Shown one piece after another: positions 44,001-55,869 of a stretch of 64,000 nt of DNA. The stretch comes from Telmatactis stephensoni (taxonomy: Eukaryota > Cnidaria > Anthozoa > Actiniaria > Isophelliidae), in assembly GCA_029948255.1 (NCBI GenBank), contig JALIZF010001915.1, forward strand, positions 682,001-746,000, read 5' to 3'. Within the stretch, counting starts at the first letter, position 1, and the number at the start of each line of letters is the position of its first letter. A program made the translations under genes and the position numbers. The notes under the pieces are model-generated. The model did not search any database. It worked only from the letters and a program-made list of their open reading frames with translations, and was not told where the DNA came from.

Positions 44001-45849
44001 ACAAATCACTTCAATCAGTACTAAAACTCACATATTGAGGAAGTTACAGAATGCCAAGACAAAAAGAAACCAAGAAATATCAAGTGATAGATAGACATCT
44101 CAAAAAATAAGTCAGTTAAGTTTAAGCATAAATGAAGTATTGGTGCCAGGAAATAAACTAAACTAGGCAATTGCAGTGTAATTGAGATGAGTCTGTGGTG
44201 GGCTGGACCCATGACGGCATAAAAAATTTCATCACGCCCACTGCATTGTGACAATTAATACTGCCAGTTCAATGCTTTAAATCAAAACGTAACTCCCTTA
44301 GCTTTCACTAAGAGCATTGTATATACATGCAAGCTTACTAATATTTTGTCCTGCAGTCTTATAATCTTTAAACTTACGACAATTTTTTTCATCTGAGTTA
44401 TCACCACAGTCATCTTCACCATCACATTTCCATCGACTCACAATACAAGTTTGATTGGCACATTCAAACTGTCCTTCAGCACATCTGAAACGTGATGGAC
44501 TTTCTGAAAACAAAATGACAGTGTTACTTCATGGACAGAGTATAAGATCAACAATTTTATTTCTCTACCAACAACAAACTCTATAATGTATGAAGACTAA
44601 TCTGTCCTAGTCATGAGTGTATGTGGGTTTTTTTTTAATCTCGCATGGAAGACTAAGATATATAATGTCCTTGCTCAAGTGAAAAAGAAAAGATTTATTC
44701 TTTCAGCTGAGGACCTGACATCACTTCCTTCAGATAACACTAGATAGTTTCAGTTTGGAAGAATGGCACTCACAACAAAAGACAAAACATCAATTAACAT
44801 TCAATTCCCAAATGTGTACAAAAACTTGTTGAATTTAGCCCTCGATCACTTCACTGATGAAGGTTGTAGACGTATATTTAAGCAACCGAAACATATAAAA
44901 CCAAAACCAGAAACCAGTTAGACTAGATAGTACACTTCAAGTTTACAAATTAAAACAGTTTCAGTTTCATTGTAATAAATAATGCTCTAGAGTGTAATAA
45001 AACTGAAACTACAAGTTTAATCTGAAGGAAGTGATGTCAGGTTGTCAGCACAAGGAATATTAACTTCCCTTGACCATTAAAGGCAAGGACATTGACTCAC
45101 AGTTCCATGTAATGGCTAAGGGGCACATTGGTGAATTAAACAATAGAAAACACTGAGTGTACACTTTTAGTGTAACTTGTACTCTGTTCTAGGTAGTGCT
45201 ATTTGATTAATAATAATAATAATGGAAACTTTATTTTCATTTTTCATTGTAAATCTCTCTATAAAAGGTAACTTACAATTGGCTACTTGAAATTGACATT
45301 TATAATGAAAGCGATTAATATGAAACTAAACAAAACGAAAAAAAAAAAAAAAAAAAAATGAAATAATAAAGAAACTTAAAATTTCATCAATTCGGGATTT
45401 TCCCAATCTTTGTTTCTTTTACAAAAGATAAAATACGTTGATCTAATGGCAATGTTGACTATTTTCCTAATTATGTACAGTTTATATTTCTTCTCAAATC
45501 CTAGCTCATCTATCATGTCTAAAAAAGAAGTACATTCAGTCGAGAAAACTCCGAGGCAACTGATTGAGAGATTAACAAATTTTACAGATTTAAAACTATT
45601 GTGTAATGTTGTAAGAAGAGTTTTGTACTTTAAGTATTTTCTGTTCACATTCTTTGTTAGGTTGGATTCAAAACCAACAGTCAATTCTACGATGTATAGG
45701 CAGTCATTTGTTTTTATCAGCAAGTCGGGTCGATGAGCTTCACCAGTGATTACTGAGGCCCGGTTTTTATATCCGTCGATGTCAGCGTAAAGAGAAGATC
45801 TGTTAATTTCAGGTTGTAATGATGTCGCAATGAAGTTAACGATGGAATC

Positions 45850-45895
<46 letters not shown>

Positions 45896-48720
45896 TCATT
45901 TATATATAGCACCTATCCAAAATCGGCTCTAGGCGCTTTACAAAAACATATACTGAAAATGCATGGTAGACTGTGAGCATAGGATGGCGCCTTGATTAAT
46001 GGTTTAATGGCTGGAGAATCAATTTAAAAATCTAACAACGCTGCAGAGATAATACCACTACTTAACATATTAATAATATATTAATTATTAGACCCTAAAA
46101 TGGTCTGTCTAACCTTAATGCAAATCATTATCATATGTGTTTAAAAAGTACTTATAATTAAGTGCCTGTGTGTGGGAAAATTAGGAGTGTAGACCTAAAT
46201 GGTCAAGATGAGATTTTGCAAGACCCAGATTATTTTCATTTTGCAAGCCATGAGAGGGTTTTTCATCGATTCCTTTGCTTCAAAATTTGCGATATTAAGA
46301 CAGTATTTTGCAGAAAAAGAATGTGACATACAAGGCCTTAAATTAATTTTGACCAGAACTTCACAAGACTGAGTTTTTAATGGACCATTTAGTGCCTCTA
46401 AAATCACAATCAGACACACTACAGAATTATAATTACTATCATTATAATAATTCATACATGTGATTGGTCAAGCATGGGTCAAAGTCTAATGTATATTGAA
46501 TCATATATAAACTATATTTGGAATTATCAGCACATATTTATTCATTACACTGTCTGCATATAATGACTTCAACACTTACATTCAAATAAGGCCTGAGAAC
46601 TAAGCCACAATCAAATTACATTTTATGAGCAATGGACTATTAGTAATATATATTATGAAACTAATACATGTTTTATACTTTTTTGAGTATCAGCAAGTCT
46701 TGCATTGAGATCATTTTCACAGATACTCCAGTTCATAGTAATTAACCAACCCCCTAGCAAGTAATTAGTAAAGTATATGCCTTCAGGTCTCTACAAGCTA
46801 TTAGTCAAAATATAGCCACATGACGCCCCTAAATTGGCATGAATAATTTATGCCGATCTTCCTGGGGGCAAACTGATGCAATATTTTAATTCTACATAAA
46901 AGTTCCATAAATAAGGGGCGATCAGGATATCTGACCTAGACTGGAAGTAATTTTGCTAAATAGTGAATTAGCAGACTATATTTTCCTTTTCAACATTTCT
47001 ACGAATCTTGTCAATTTGTCTAAGTGTTGATTGGTTAAACAATGATCAAATTATGGGACAAAATTGCTGTGGTTTTTCAACAGACAGTAATATTATATTC
47101 ATGTGACAAATCTTAAATATTTCCATTAGTAAAAACAAAGTAGTAGATGCCATTCTAAGATAAGGAACAAAAATAGATACAAAGAGTTGCCACTTGTTTT
47201 GAATTGTATTTGATCAAGATTTATTAATAATTAATAAATATGATCAATCTATATAAATATGGCCAGTAAAGGGATTAATATATAAAAGTTAAAATAACTT
47301 TCCTTTTTCAACAAGTTACTAGCATATTCTATTGTAACAACGTATATAACAGCTGACGTAGAAAAGATACAAATTTATCTGTACGAATGACGTAATCCAT
47401 GATTGTTTGACGATCCTGAGCAGCACGAATTTGGACTTTCGACCTATTTTGAGACATCCGTTTTCAGCCCTAGCTATATGGAATGCTATAAGTAAACGTA
47501 ATATTACCGCGTGCTTCGAACTTTTGATCAAGCAATGATGTCAAATTTTCAAGTTTAGTCTGACTAACTTCCCGAGGAGTTCAATCGTTCGTCACTGTCT
47601 CTAAAGCTTTTTCCTTTAAGAGAAATGCAAATTCATTCGAGAAACCTGTCAGAAATGCACCTGCGAGAAACAAACAATAATATAAGCTTAATTTCCTTCA
47701 ATTCTAATAAATAATGGAATCTGTCTGAACGCTAAACAAAACGCGGCAAAACTATAATAATGTTTCTTTCCAGATTATTCTAGTTTCTAAGGAATAAAAA
47801 TCAAAAAGAAATATGCCACCTACGTTATATTAGCGACGTTGTGTAGGAGTTATCTTGGCTTTACCGGTAGCGTAAAACGTAAAATACTACTAGCAACAGC
47901 TGCAGATTAAATGCAGTTTGAATTCAAGTTAAAGATTAACATAAAAGAATGCTGGTAAAATATAACCTGCTTTGATTTGGGAAATAAAATGAAAATTTAT
48001 CAAAATCAGTCTAGTGGGGAGTTAAGAATGTTAATCTGTCGCCGATATTACTGTCAATAAATATTCCACTGTCTATTTTCTGATGCAATAAAATGGCGCC
48101 AAAATTCATTTAACTTACTGTTTTTATTTATTTGAACAATACGCACAAAAATTTCAACATTTCAAAGACTGGGGCAAAATTTTCATTAGAAGAATAATTT
48201 AGTTTGAAAAAATCAAAAAAGGAGTATTTTTTTGAGCAATAACAGACTCAAGGCTTGAAAGACTCGAAAGTATTACGCTTTCACCACACAACTACATGTA
48301 AACTAGTACCGGTATTAAGCTAAAATCTGCTAAATGCCACGAAAAACCGAGCCCAAATACTCCTGTATTAGTTATCTAGTAAAAGGATTTCACTAACAGA
48401 AAATACAGAGATTTTGAGAACAGAACAAAGAAGGTAAACACACGAAGTGGGCTGCGACGTCTAAATATGAATGACCGGCGAATGAATGAAATAGTAGCGT
48501 CGCCATAAACGAAATGGGTGCGTTTACCATTTTGAACACAAGTCGATATAGGTATTCGAGATTTTTACAATTCTATATTGTTTTAAAGTATTTTATGAGT
48601 TTCTGTTCGAAAACACGTGGTAAACCGGTAGTTATATACATTTCACTAACCTGCGTATGTGAATTCTTTCATGAAAATGACGACTAAAATGACCAGAAAT
48701 CCGGTCCCTTTCATCGACAT
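35571..48720 (-). CDS. LDLR/VLDLR-type lipoprotein receptor
   Basis: Exons (- strand): 48720-48651 signal peptide ([20 protein letters not shown]); LDLa exons 44503-44378, 43919-43794, 43168-43040, 42660-42544, 42267-42019 (two modules), 41515-41399, 41023-40898; EGF 40200-40075 and 39538-39413, both starting DIDEC; propeller 38980-38788, 38253-38058, 37541-37135; EGF plus Ser/Thr/Pro stalk 36542-36213; TM and tail 35821-35571. About 895 aa. Eight LDLa, EGF-EGF, six YWTD-type blades (LFWTD, FYWTD, MYWSD, LFWVD, LYYSD), EGF, O-glycosylated stalk, TM: this is exactly VLDLR order and size. Such receptors endocytose lipoprotein or vitellogenin. LDLa exons are phase 1-1, as in the family. The 38788/38253 join needs one base removed. 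Oddities: the tail lacks NPxY, and LDLa 2 has two extra residues. The assignment of the signal exon across a 4.1-kb intron rests on phase and order only. Confidence 0.9.
35866..36066. repeat. Purine-rich GGAA/GGAG tract in receptor intron
   Basis: A 200-bp strand-asymmetric purine tract of GGAA and GGGA tetramers, between the TM exon and the stalk exon. It is capable of triplex or slipped structure. Long Arg/Gly/Lys frames on + and Pro/Ser/Phe frames on - are artefacts. Confidence 0.9.
37610..37700 (-). repeat. tRNA-derived SINE-like unit in receptor intron
   Basis: Reading the - strand from 37692: GAGCCCAGTAGCTCAGTAGTTAGAGTG (A box), then GTTCAAACTCC (B box) about 45 bp later. Confidence 0.55.
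38015..38047. repeat. (GT)n microsatellite next to receptor splice donor
   Basis: About 15 GT dinucleotides, ending roughly 10 bp downstream (on the receptor strand) of the donor at 38057. It can influence splicing; effect unknown. Confidence 0.85.
40283..40622. repeat. ~20-22-bp minisatellite in receptor intron
   Basis: About 15 units of GTGGTTGGTAAGGTGTCAGC(A/T)A. Single units also appear at 40790-40870, beyond the adjacent fold-back element. The - strand frame ([13 protein letters not shown]) is a repeat artefact. Confidence 0.85.
40633..40782. repeat. Fold-back element with CTTCACNTGCCACATACAAA ends, copy 2 (receptor intron)
   Basis: Same ends and internal GAGGCTACATGC / GCAAGTAGCC arms as 33762-33912, same orientation. 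It directly abuts the 22-bp minisatellite of this intron. Confidence 0.7.
43205..43262. repeat. (GGAT/GGAG)n microsatellite
   Basis: Mixed GATG and GGAG tetramers in a receptor intron; a related run lies at 43690-43738. Confidence 0.85.
44705..45050. repeat. Fold-back element in receptor intron 1
   Basis: GACCTGACATCACTTCCTTCAGA near 44711 pairs with TCTGAAGGAAGTGATGTCAGG near 45020; inner TAGTTTCAGTTT and AAACTGAAACTA also pair. Confidence 0.65.
45376..45912 (-). mobile_element. Retroelement ORF fragment with PD-(D/E)XK-like nuclease motif
   Basis: An open frame of about 150 residues begins in an (AAT)n tract and ends in [15 protein letters not shown]...[10 protein letters not shown] has the spacing of a PD-(D/E)XK nuclease core (PD, then ExT), a feature of C-terminal domains in some animal retroelement polyproteins. 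No reverse transcriptase part was seen nearby, so this is a truncated copy in intron 1 of the LDLR-type gene. An A-rich tract at 45340-45358 lies just past its 3' end, consistent with a poly(A)-tailed insertion. Confidence 0.5.
45855..45893. repeat. (AAT)n microsatellite
   Basis: About 13 units at the 5' end of the retroelement fragment. Confidence 0.9.
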
Positions 48721-49860
48721 TTTTGAGTAGTCTTTCTTATAACTTAGAATTCAATGTACTTTCTTTCAGCTTTTAGTGTTTTAGAAGGACAGTGAACAGT
48801 ATACCAGTCACGTTGTACACACTCAATAAACTACGTATCTGAAACTCACTCAGTCAAGCGAGTGTTTTTGTTGACAAAAGACAGCGAGGCGTTTCTATTG
48901 GCGGGAACTAGCGAGTGACGTAGCATCCACACGGGCCGGGGGGAGCGGAGACAAAGGAACTCAAAAATCCCACGCTATTAGCACCCAAAAGCAATCCAAT
49001 ATGGAATCTGTGGAATCTCTAATCTTTGAGATTCAGACTATTTTATCAGTTGAATAATTTGTGGCCAGTCAAAGTTGTCAAACAAAGTTAAATAAGTACA
49101 ATCTTTTGTACATATCATAGGTATCTTCAAACTGACAAAGTTTTCAAGTTTTTGTACAATCTTTTATAAATATTTAGTAGCAGGCATGGCGGATGTTTTG
49201 AAATGTAAATGAAATGCCTTCTTTCTGGGCTTAGCCGTCACGACAAAAGTCCATGAATACCTAGCTTATTTACAGGAAATAATCGACTGACTGCTTCTGA
49301 CAGAAAATTGACATCCAATCAGAATGCATGAACGCTTAAACAATGGGAGAACGAGATTTGACAATGTTGCATCATCCACTGTTAATAAATTCCTTGGAGA
49401 TTAATACATTGTCGCATTATGCAAATACAGAGATAATTATGATTTCTAGTTTTGTTATTATTTATAGCATTTCCATAGAAACAGTTGTGGTTAGTGATAA
49501 AGTATAATAGCAAGGACATTGTTGACTCTACCAGGGAGTTTAACGTTCGAAGAACTATATAAGCTAGTACTCAAGTATAGGCGTACTGACATTGTAGCCG
49601 ACAACCTTAGCTAGCTTTCATGGCACGACAACCCCAATTCTGGCCATGCGGAGCTATCATTTTTGGCAGGGCACCCGTAATTATCATTACAGAAAATGTG
49701 TTGGCCTGATAGAGATGTTGTACCTTAAATGGTCGGTCAGCGTGACAAGATTTAGGGACGATTATCGTGATTATCGTGGGGTTATTAATAAAGATCACGA
49801 GTGTGCACCAAAGAACGACGAGAATTCATTTTAAAGACACCAAAGTTTAATTACTGTCAA

Positions 49861-50088
49861 AAATGTCGGCAAATCCAACATCACTTTTTGATATGCAGCT
49901 CTTAATTTTTCTTGAATATAATTGCAAAAACCTCAAGTATATGGCGGATAAATCGATTTCGAATGCTCTGTCAAATTGTCAGCAAATCCAACATGACTTT
50001 TTGATAAGCAGCTCTGAATCTTTTCTTGATCAATATTGCGAGAATCTTAAGTATTTGGTGGATAAATGAGTTTCGAATGCACTTGGTA
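49861..50088 (+). repeat. Tandem duplication of a ~112-bp unit with open frame
   Basis: Two head-to-tail copies share GGCAAATCCAACAT(C/G)ACTTTTTGATA, GCAGCTCT, CTTGAATATAATTGC-like and GTGGATAAAT(C/G) blocks. The + frame 49863-50069 stays open through both copies and ends in KYLVDK. No protein family recognised; no intron or signal evidence, so coding status is doubtful. Confidence 0.5.
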
Positions 50089-51164
50089 ACACTCCATGGT
50101 GACTCTCAGTCAGGTGGGGCCACATATCCCCTAGCTGTGATCTCATTTGGGTTCGCGGACAGTCGTCAGGACGTGTAAGTGCTTACTCTGAGAGGACATA
50201 AAGGAAGTACTTGATTTGGCGCCAAAAAGAATAAGAAGTTTATTTTTGCTGTATCATTCACTGTTAACATGGTAGAGTCGGATATTTCGTATGACTGCGA
50301 AAACGACACGAAGAGCACGGTTACGGCAGGACGGAATGCACTGACACGGTCACGGCACGGCGCGGTACGTTTATCACTCATTCAAAATCCACTAGCTGTG
50401 CATAAACACGACATACAGAGAATCGTGGTGATATGTGAACTGTTTATTTGGCCGCTAAAGTGCATTGTCTTATCTTTTTAAGTGAAGCTAGAGTAGAAGG
50501 CGTACAGCCCGCGCCATGGACGAAGGGGATAGTTAAAGGATTTGTCCGATTCCCTTCGTCCAGGGTGTGGGCTATTAATTCGCCCTCTAGTCCATCAGCG
50601 CAGGAACTCGAGACCGCAAACCATGCAGTTTATTTTCCGTTCGACCAGAAAGTTTCTCTTTCATTATTGTCATTCATTTCAAAACTCTGAGAGTGAATCG
50701 AATGACAATGCGGAATAAGCAAAACAATAGCATTGCGTAAAGTTCACTTAAACCCTTTTGTACGCCCCGTCTTCCTTGCCGTCGTTGTGTCAACATGTTA
50801 TGTCGTGGTTGCATAGGGTCTCTATTCAAAGCTGCAACGACGGAGCTACACACAAGTAGAGAAAGTTGAAACAAAGATGTAAGAATGGCATGATACAACT
50901 GATGAGCCCATCATTTCGAAAGCCGCACCTTATATTAAAACTAAGTCATCTAAAGATATATAATTCGTGTTACAGACACGACAGGTTACACGAATTATAC
51001 TCACTTATTACTATGTCAGAGTTCGTAACGAACTTCTACTTAAAAATAAGTCATTTATTAATTCGCTTAATTGCTACTTATAATAGTAACTATATTTCCC
51101 ATGATATCAATATTTTCGTATATGCAAATTACATACAAACGAAAACGTACGTTTTTGTGATACA

Positions 51165-51402
51165 GCTACGCGTATATACACAAGAGACCATAATACTAAG
51201 AGAGCGAAACTCAGTATTGATGTCTGTGCGATGTTCGTGGCGACTAAGGCTATTTCATGTTAAAAAACTAACAATTCTATTCGGTTTGAGAGCCTTGCGC
51301 GCACGGTGGCGAAGTAATTACTAAATAGCCTTAGGCGCCACGAACATCGCACAGACATCAATCTGAGTTTCGCTCCCTTAGTATTATGATCTTTTGGTAT
51401 AC
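51165..51402. repeat. Fold-back element with ~85-bp arms
   Basis: The left arm 51171-51262 (...GCGAAACTCAGTATTGATG...GCGATGTTCGTGGCG...) and right arm 51320-51400 are near-perfect complements. The gap is about 55 bp. Confidence 0.75.
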
Positions 51403-52064
51403 ATTGATCCCACGCAAAAAGGATCACTATACTCAGGCCTTAGTGGCGCCGGAGCGCCCACTCTCGATGGTGAATCCCCCTTTCCTACCCACAACTGGTC
51501 GTGTCAAATAGCACATGATGGTTTAATGTGGACTTTGATCTAATTACTTTTAGGTAAACTCGTTTGCTTGAATCTGTTGAATCAGATTGCTGAAAGTGGG
51601 CACCGCGAAAAAAGGAAGAATTAGAAGACGAAGAAGAAGAAGAAGAACTGAGAAGAAGAAGAAATTACGGCAATTTTTCTTGAACCATATAAGATAACAG
51701 ATGTTGTTAGAAAAATTTTCTGACTTGCTCATAAGTAGCTGTTATTATATTAATCATAACCGTCTGGTTATGTAAAAAAAAAAAAACCCGGCAAACTAGC
51801 TATAAAAAAACCCGGCAAAAACGGCCGGCGCGACCCTTCAATACTAATTTGTCAGGTAGCTGACAAATACACATTTCACTCTATAAAGTGAAAGAGTTAT
51901 GACTGATGAGCTGAATTAAATTTGTAAAAGAATACTGAAAGAAAAAAAGAGAACTCGAAAAGGAAAAACGTGACGAGCTACTAAAAGTTCCGTAATAAGC
52001 GTTGTCATGGTTGCCATCAAGAAGATGTAGAAGGCGCCATTATAGAAAAAGCTTTTTTTATTGT

Positions 52065-52200
52065 GTCTGGCTCACATGAAAGCAATGGAGGCGAATTGTT
52101 CCTGATAGCAGGGATAGTCTTTTGCTTTGTGTCACCCAAGGAAAAGAAAACAAAAGAGTTATCCTGCTACCAGGGACAACTCGCCTTCACGTGAACGGGC
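52065..52200. repeat. Degenerate fold-back element
   Basis: The left side GGAGGCGAATTGTTCCTGATAGCAGGGATA pairs imperfectly with TATCCTGCTACCAGGGACAACTCGCC on the right. Confidence 0.6.
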
Positions 52201-55200
52201 ACTTATATGATTATAAGTAGCATCATGTTATCAAAGATTGATTTGAAACTACACTTTACATGTATAAGTTTATTTCTAGCGTTACTGACTACGAGTTTCT
52301 TATTTTCAAGTTGTAAAACTGTTTTACTATAACTATAGCACCACTTCTATAGTGGTTTCAACTGTTGTCTTAAATGTTTTTATTTATAGCAAGTTTATAG
52401 CTTAAGCCGAGCATCACATGATCTTGTTGATGCTATTTCTGACTTCCTTCTAATTTAAATTTGGTTAAAAATATTGAATAAGATATCTGGTTTAAATTTG
52501 GTACGTGGATTTCATCATCCATGTGGTTTTTTAAGATGATACGATAACTGACCACTTTCGCATCCTTAGAAACATTATGTATTCGTTTTGTTGAATGATG
52601 AAGGGGAAGACACATAAAACAAACGAAAATGACGCACAGAAAGAAAATGAATTATATCCCGATAATTCCCAGCTCGTTTCCTATCCAGAATGCCACCGAC
52701 ATTGTATACATATAGAAGACCGAACTGACTTCTGAAAGAAAATGAAAGTACTATACTGAGAGAGGATAGAAGTTAGTCGCTATTGAATCAGCTATTTTGC
52801 CTGACTGATTACTCCAGTCTTTCCCTATTTAGTTGGCGGTTAATTGGAATAAACCGGAAGACGAAATTTGTCGCGAATAAAGGAAAATAATCAAAGGAAC
52901 TTAATTTTTTAGTCACTTGTCAGTATAATTCCCATATTCCCCTACAGCGTGGTCGATATACTTGATATTGCCTTTTAGTGTTTCAATAATGCAATACTTA
53001 TATGTATATCGCCTCAAGGAAAAATATATTGGCCATGCATCTATGAAAGCATATTGCGTTTTCTGGTGGATTATTCATTAAACAATTGGCGCTTTTCTGT
53101 AACTGGTTGGTGTTAAACTGATTTTTATTGACCTGATTCTTTTCTCAATATATTCATTTCATACAAACGGCTAATACAAAGGGTTAGTAAAGTAAATAAA
53201 GGAAGCTAACAAGAGAGGGAAGTAGAACATACTTAAAAGGAAAAAAAGCGTAATTAAGGTGCAACTTGCCGCACCTTTTCATGTATATATGAGGGATCAT
53301 CACCATCAAAACCACACATTAAAATAGGTCAATTCTCGATTTTCAGTAAACTTCATTGATATAGATCAAAGCAGTCTGAGTACTTTAATGAGATGAGATT
53401 TGTAAAAAGAGTTAGGCGAGTAAGCAATGATGCGAGCTTCCGTATATGCTTCATTAAATCAGCTGATTTATAGAGGAAGTTAAGTAGCCGTCAACTGAAG
53501 TAGTTGACGATCGAGTGTTTCACATTCTTCCTGATCTTTCCTTTTCAAGTTCCTTTCAATTCTGGTTGCAATCAGGTTTCAGAGACCGAAATAACAGTCG
53601 CATACAGCTGTACGTTAATCAACTTCCCAGTATATTTAACTGTTGGTGGTAAACTTCAATTGTCTGCGATCGACTGCGTGTAATTTATCTCGGTGGTGTA
53701 TTAATACCAAAGTTGAGTTACATTCTATTATTCCCTTAACTCTACCTAGCCTACCGATATATATTATGAAGAATGTCTAGACTTTAATTTCTTCAATTTG
53801 AACGAAATTCGGGTTTAATTTCTACATGGAGCTATTTTGATTAGTTAACGTCGTATCAATTATAATCCACTTGAAGGAAGTACGTTCTAATTTGAATTTG
53901 ACGTACATATGGCACGTCATATCAAACGAACTATTGATAATCGGTGTGCACCCCCCTGATTTAGATAGATTGCCATTTCTGACTAAAAACAGATAAAGGA
54001 AGCTTGCTTGGTCATTGTTATATGCTCTTAATTGTAAATTGATAATATATAATCAGTCAGTTAGAAGTGATATAATATAAACAATTTTAATTTTTAAGAT
54101 AATTACGATGGTTTTTAATCTTAAGACGTGTTGGTTTGATGCCATCATTGCTGAATCGACCCTTTGGATCTATAAACAATTTTAATATTTAACTACGTTT
54201 TCAGCTATAAATGCGCACATATGACAGAATACTGATAGCTTGGTATACAAGTTTAGTAGCTAGTTTTATTCACTTTTTATACTTTTAGAAGAAGAATTCA
54301 ACGCGATTCCACTTTTTCTTGTATAGTTTGATTAGTTACAAAATGACAACAATTTCACACGAAAAATTGCAATGTAACAACGATTAACCTGGCCGGCAAA
54401 CGCGATAAATGGTCATGCATTTGATCATCATTGTACAGATCTTTGAGCTATATAAGAAATAAATTAAATGCAGCTTGGTAAACAAAACAATTTATGTAAG
54501 AGAATTAAGACGCTGACGCGCTACTAGAATCTTGGCAGTTTCAGCAGTTTGCTAAAAGTGCAACATCTGGGGCAACGTAATATATTTCCCAAATAAAGAA
54601 TGAAAATCAACACGTATCGGAACAAAGTCATAATGGAGGGCAGAATTGGTGAGGAAAATTTAAGTTCCCACTAGAAATTCTTACAGTAACCACATTTCTG
54701 CTCATCACGGGTACGTGGCAAACGTACAACACGCGGATCATGATGATAAACTGTAAACTCGTGAGAAACTCTATATGTAAACTTCGATCTTTCAATTCTC
54801 ATTTATTTCAGTAGTACTAAATTGGCAGCAAGGGATGTAAACAATGCTTGAAGAGGACGACGTAAACGATGCTTAAGAGGAAACTGAACTTGTAGCACGT
54901 TTGTGCGTCATCATCTGAAGTGTCAGGAAAGAGGAAGGGGAAGCAGCAGTCTAGTAGGCAGAGACTGATACATGCTTCAGTAGTTCATGTACAGTATAAT
55001 GATATTTATTGCCAAAATGTACGTAACCAGCTTGTCAGAAATGTTTCCGTCCTTGATCCATTTTTATTGATTCATTGTCAGATGAGGATAAAAACACTGG
55101 AAATTTTCATTAAGAAATCAGTCTTCATGAATATAGACATCAGACTGCCATATCCATGTCACTATGACTCTGCAGTCTAATACACGAAATGATGAACTTC

Positions 55201-55869
55201 TCGTGTCACTAGCCTAATAATAAACCTCCATATGACGCAGTAAAAAACTACATGCGTATCATTTCTCTAACTTCAATCGACCAGAAAAACACTGAAAAGC
55301 AATCAACTTCAGCTTTTAACCCGCCCATTGAATTTCAGTAAAAAGATGTGGTCGTTGTGCGCATGCGCTTGACTTGTATTAACATGGAGTTTCTATAGCA
55401 ACTACAAATATCCTCAGGATAACCTGCAAAAACGTAACACGCTTGGAGTCCTTGAAAAACAGGTGCATATTGGACGCCCTTGTGAGTAATATCAAACCAC
55501 CTGCGAAGAACGACCACCTTTGGTGACGCTTTTTCCACCAGGCGAAGCCTGACCGTCTATGAAAACTGGACCCACGTTTGGTTTTGTGTACTTTGCGAAG
55601 GGGTAAATGAAACGCAAGAGTTATCCGTCTTCATATATCAAGCATTTTAGTTTTTCGTGATTCGGGAATCGAAAAAAATATTTCTCGTGATTCGTGAAAA
55701 ACAGCAATGATTGTTCGAGATTTGGGATTTTGTGATCGGCTTTTTCTACGTGAATCACTGAAAAAGTAAAGTAACTGATTGTCCCCATTCCGCACTTTTT
55801 AGTTTTATTCAATCTCAAAGCGCTTATGTAACGTAAAGAATGCATGAACGGTGTACTGAGAGCATAATT

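Noticed and set aside
47572..47664. Possible second exon after the receptor signal exon, giving a tiny secreted peptide ending TVTND
   Set aside because: An AG acceptor and matching phase exist, but the phase-1 join to the first LDLa exon explains the signal exon better. Kept only as an alternative.
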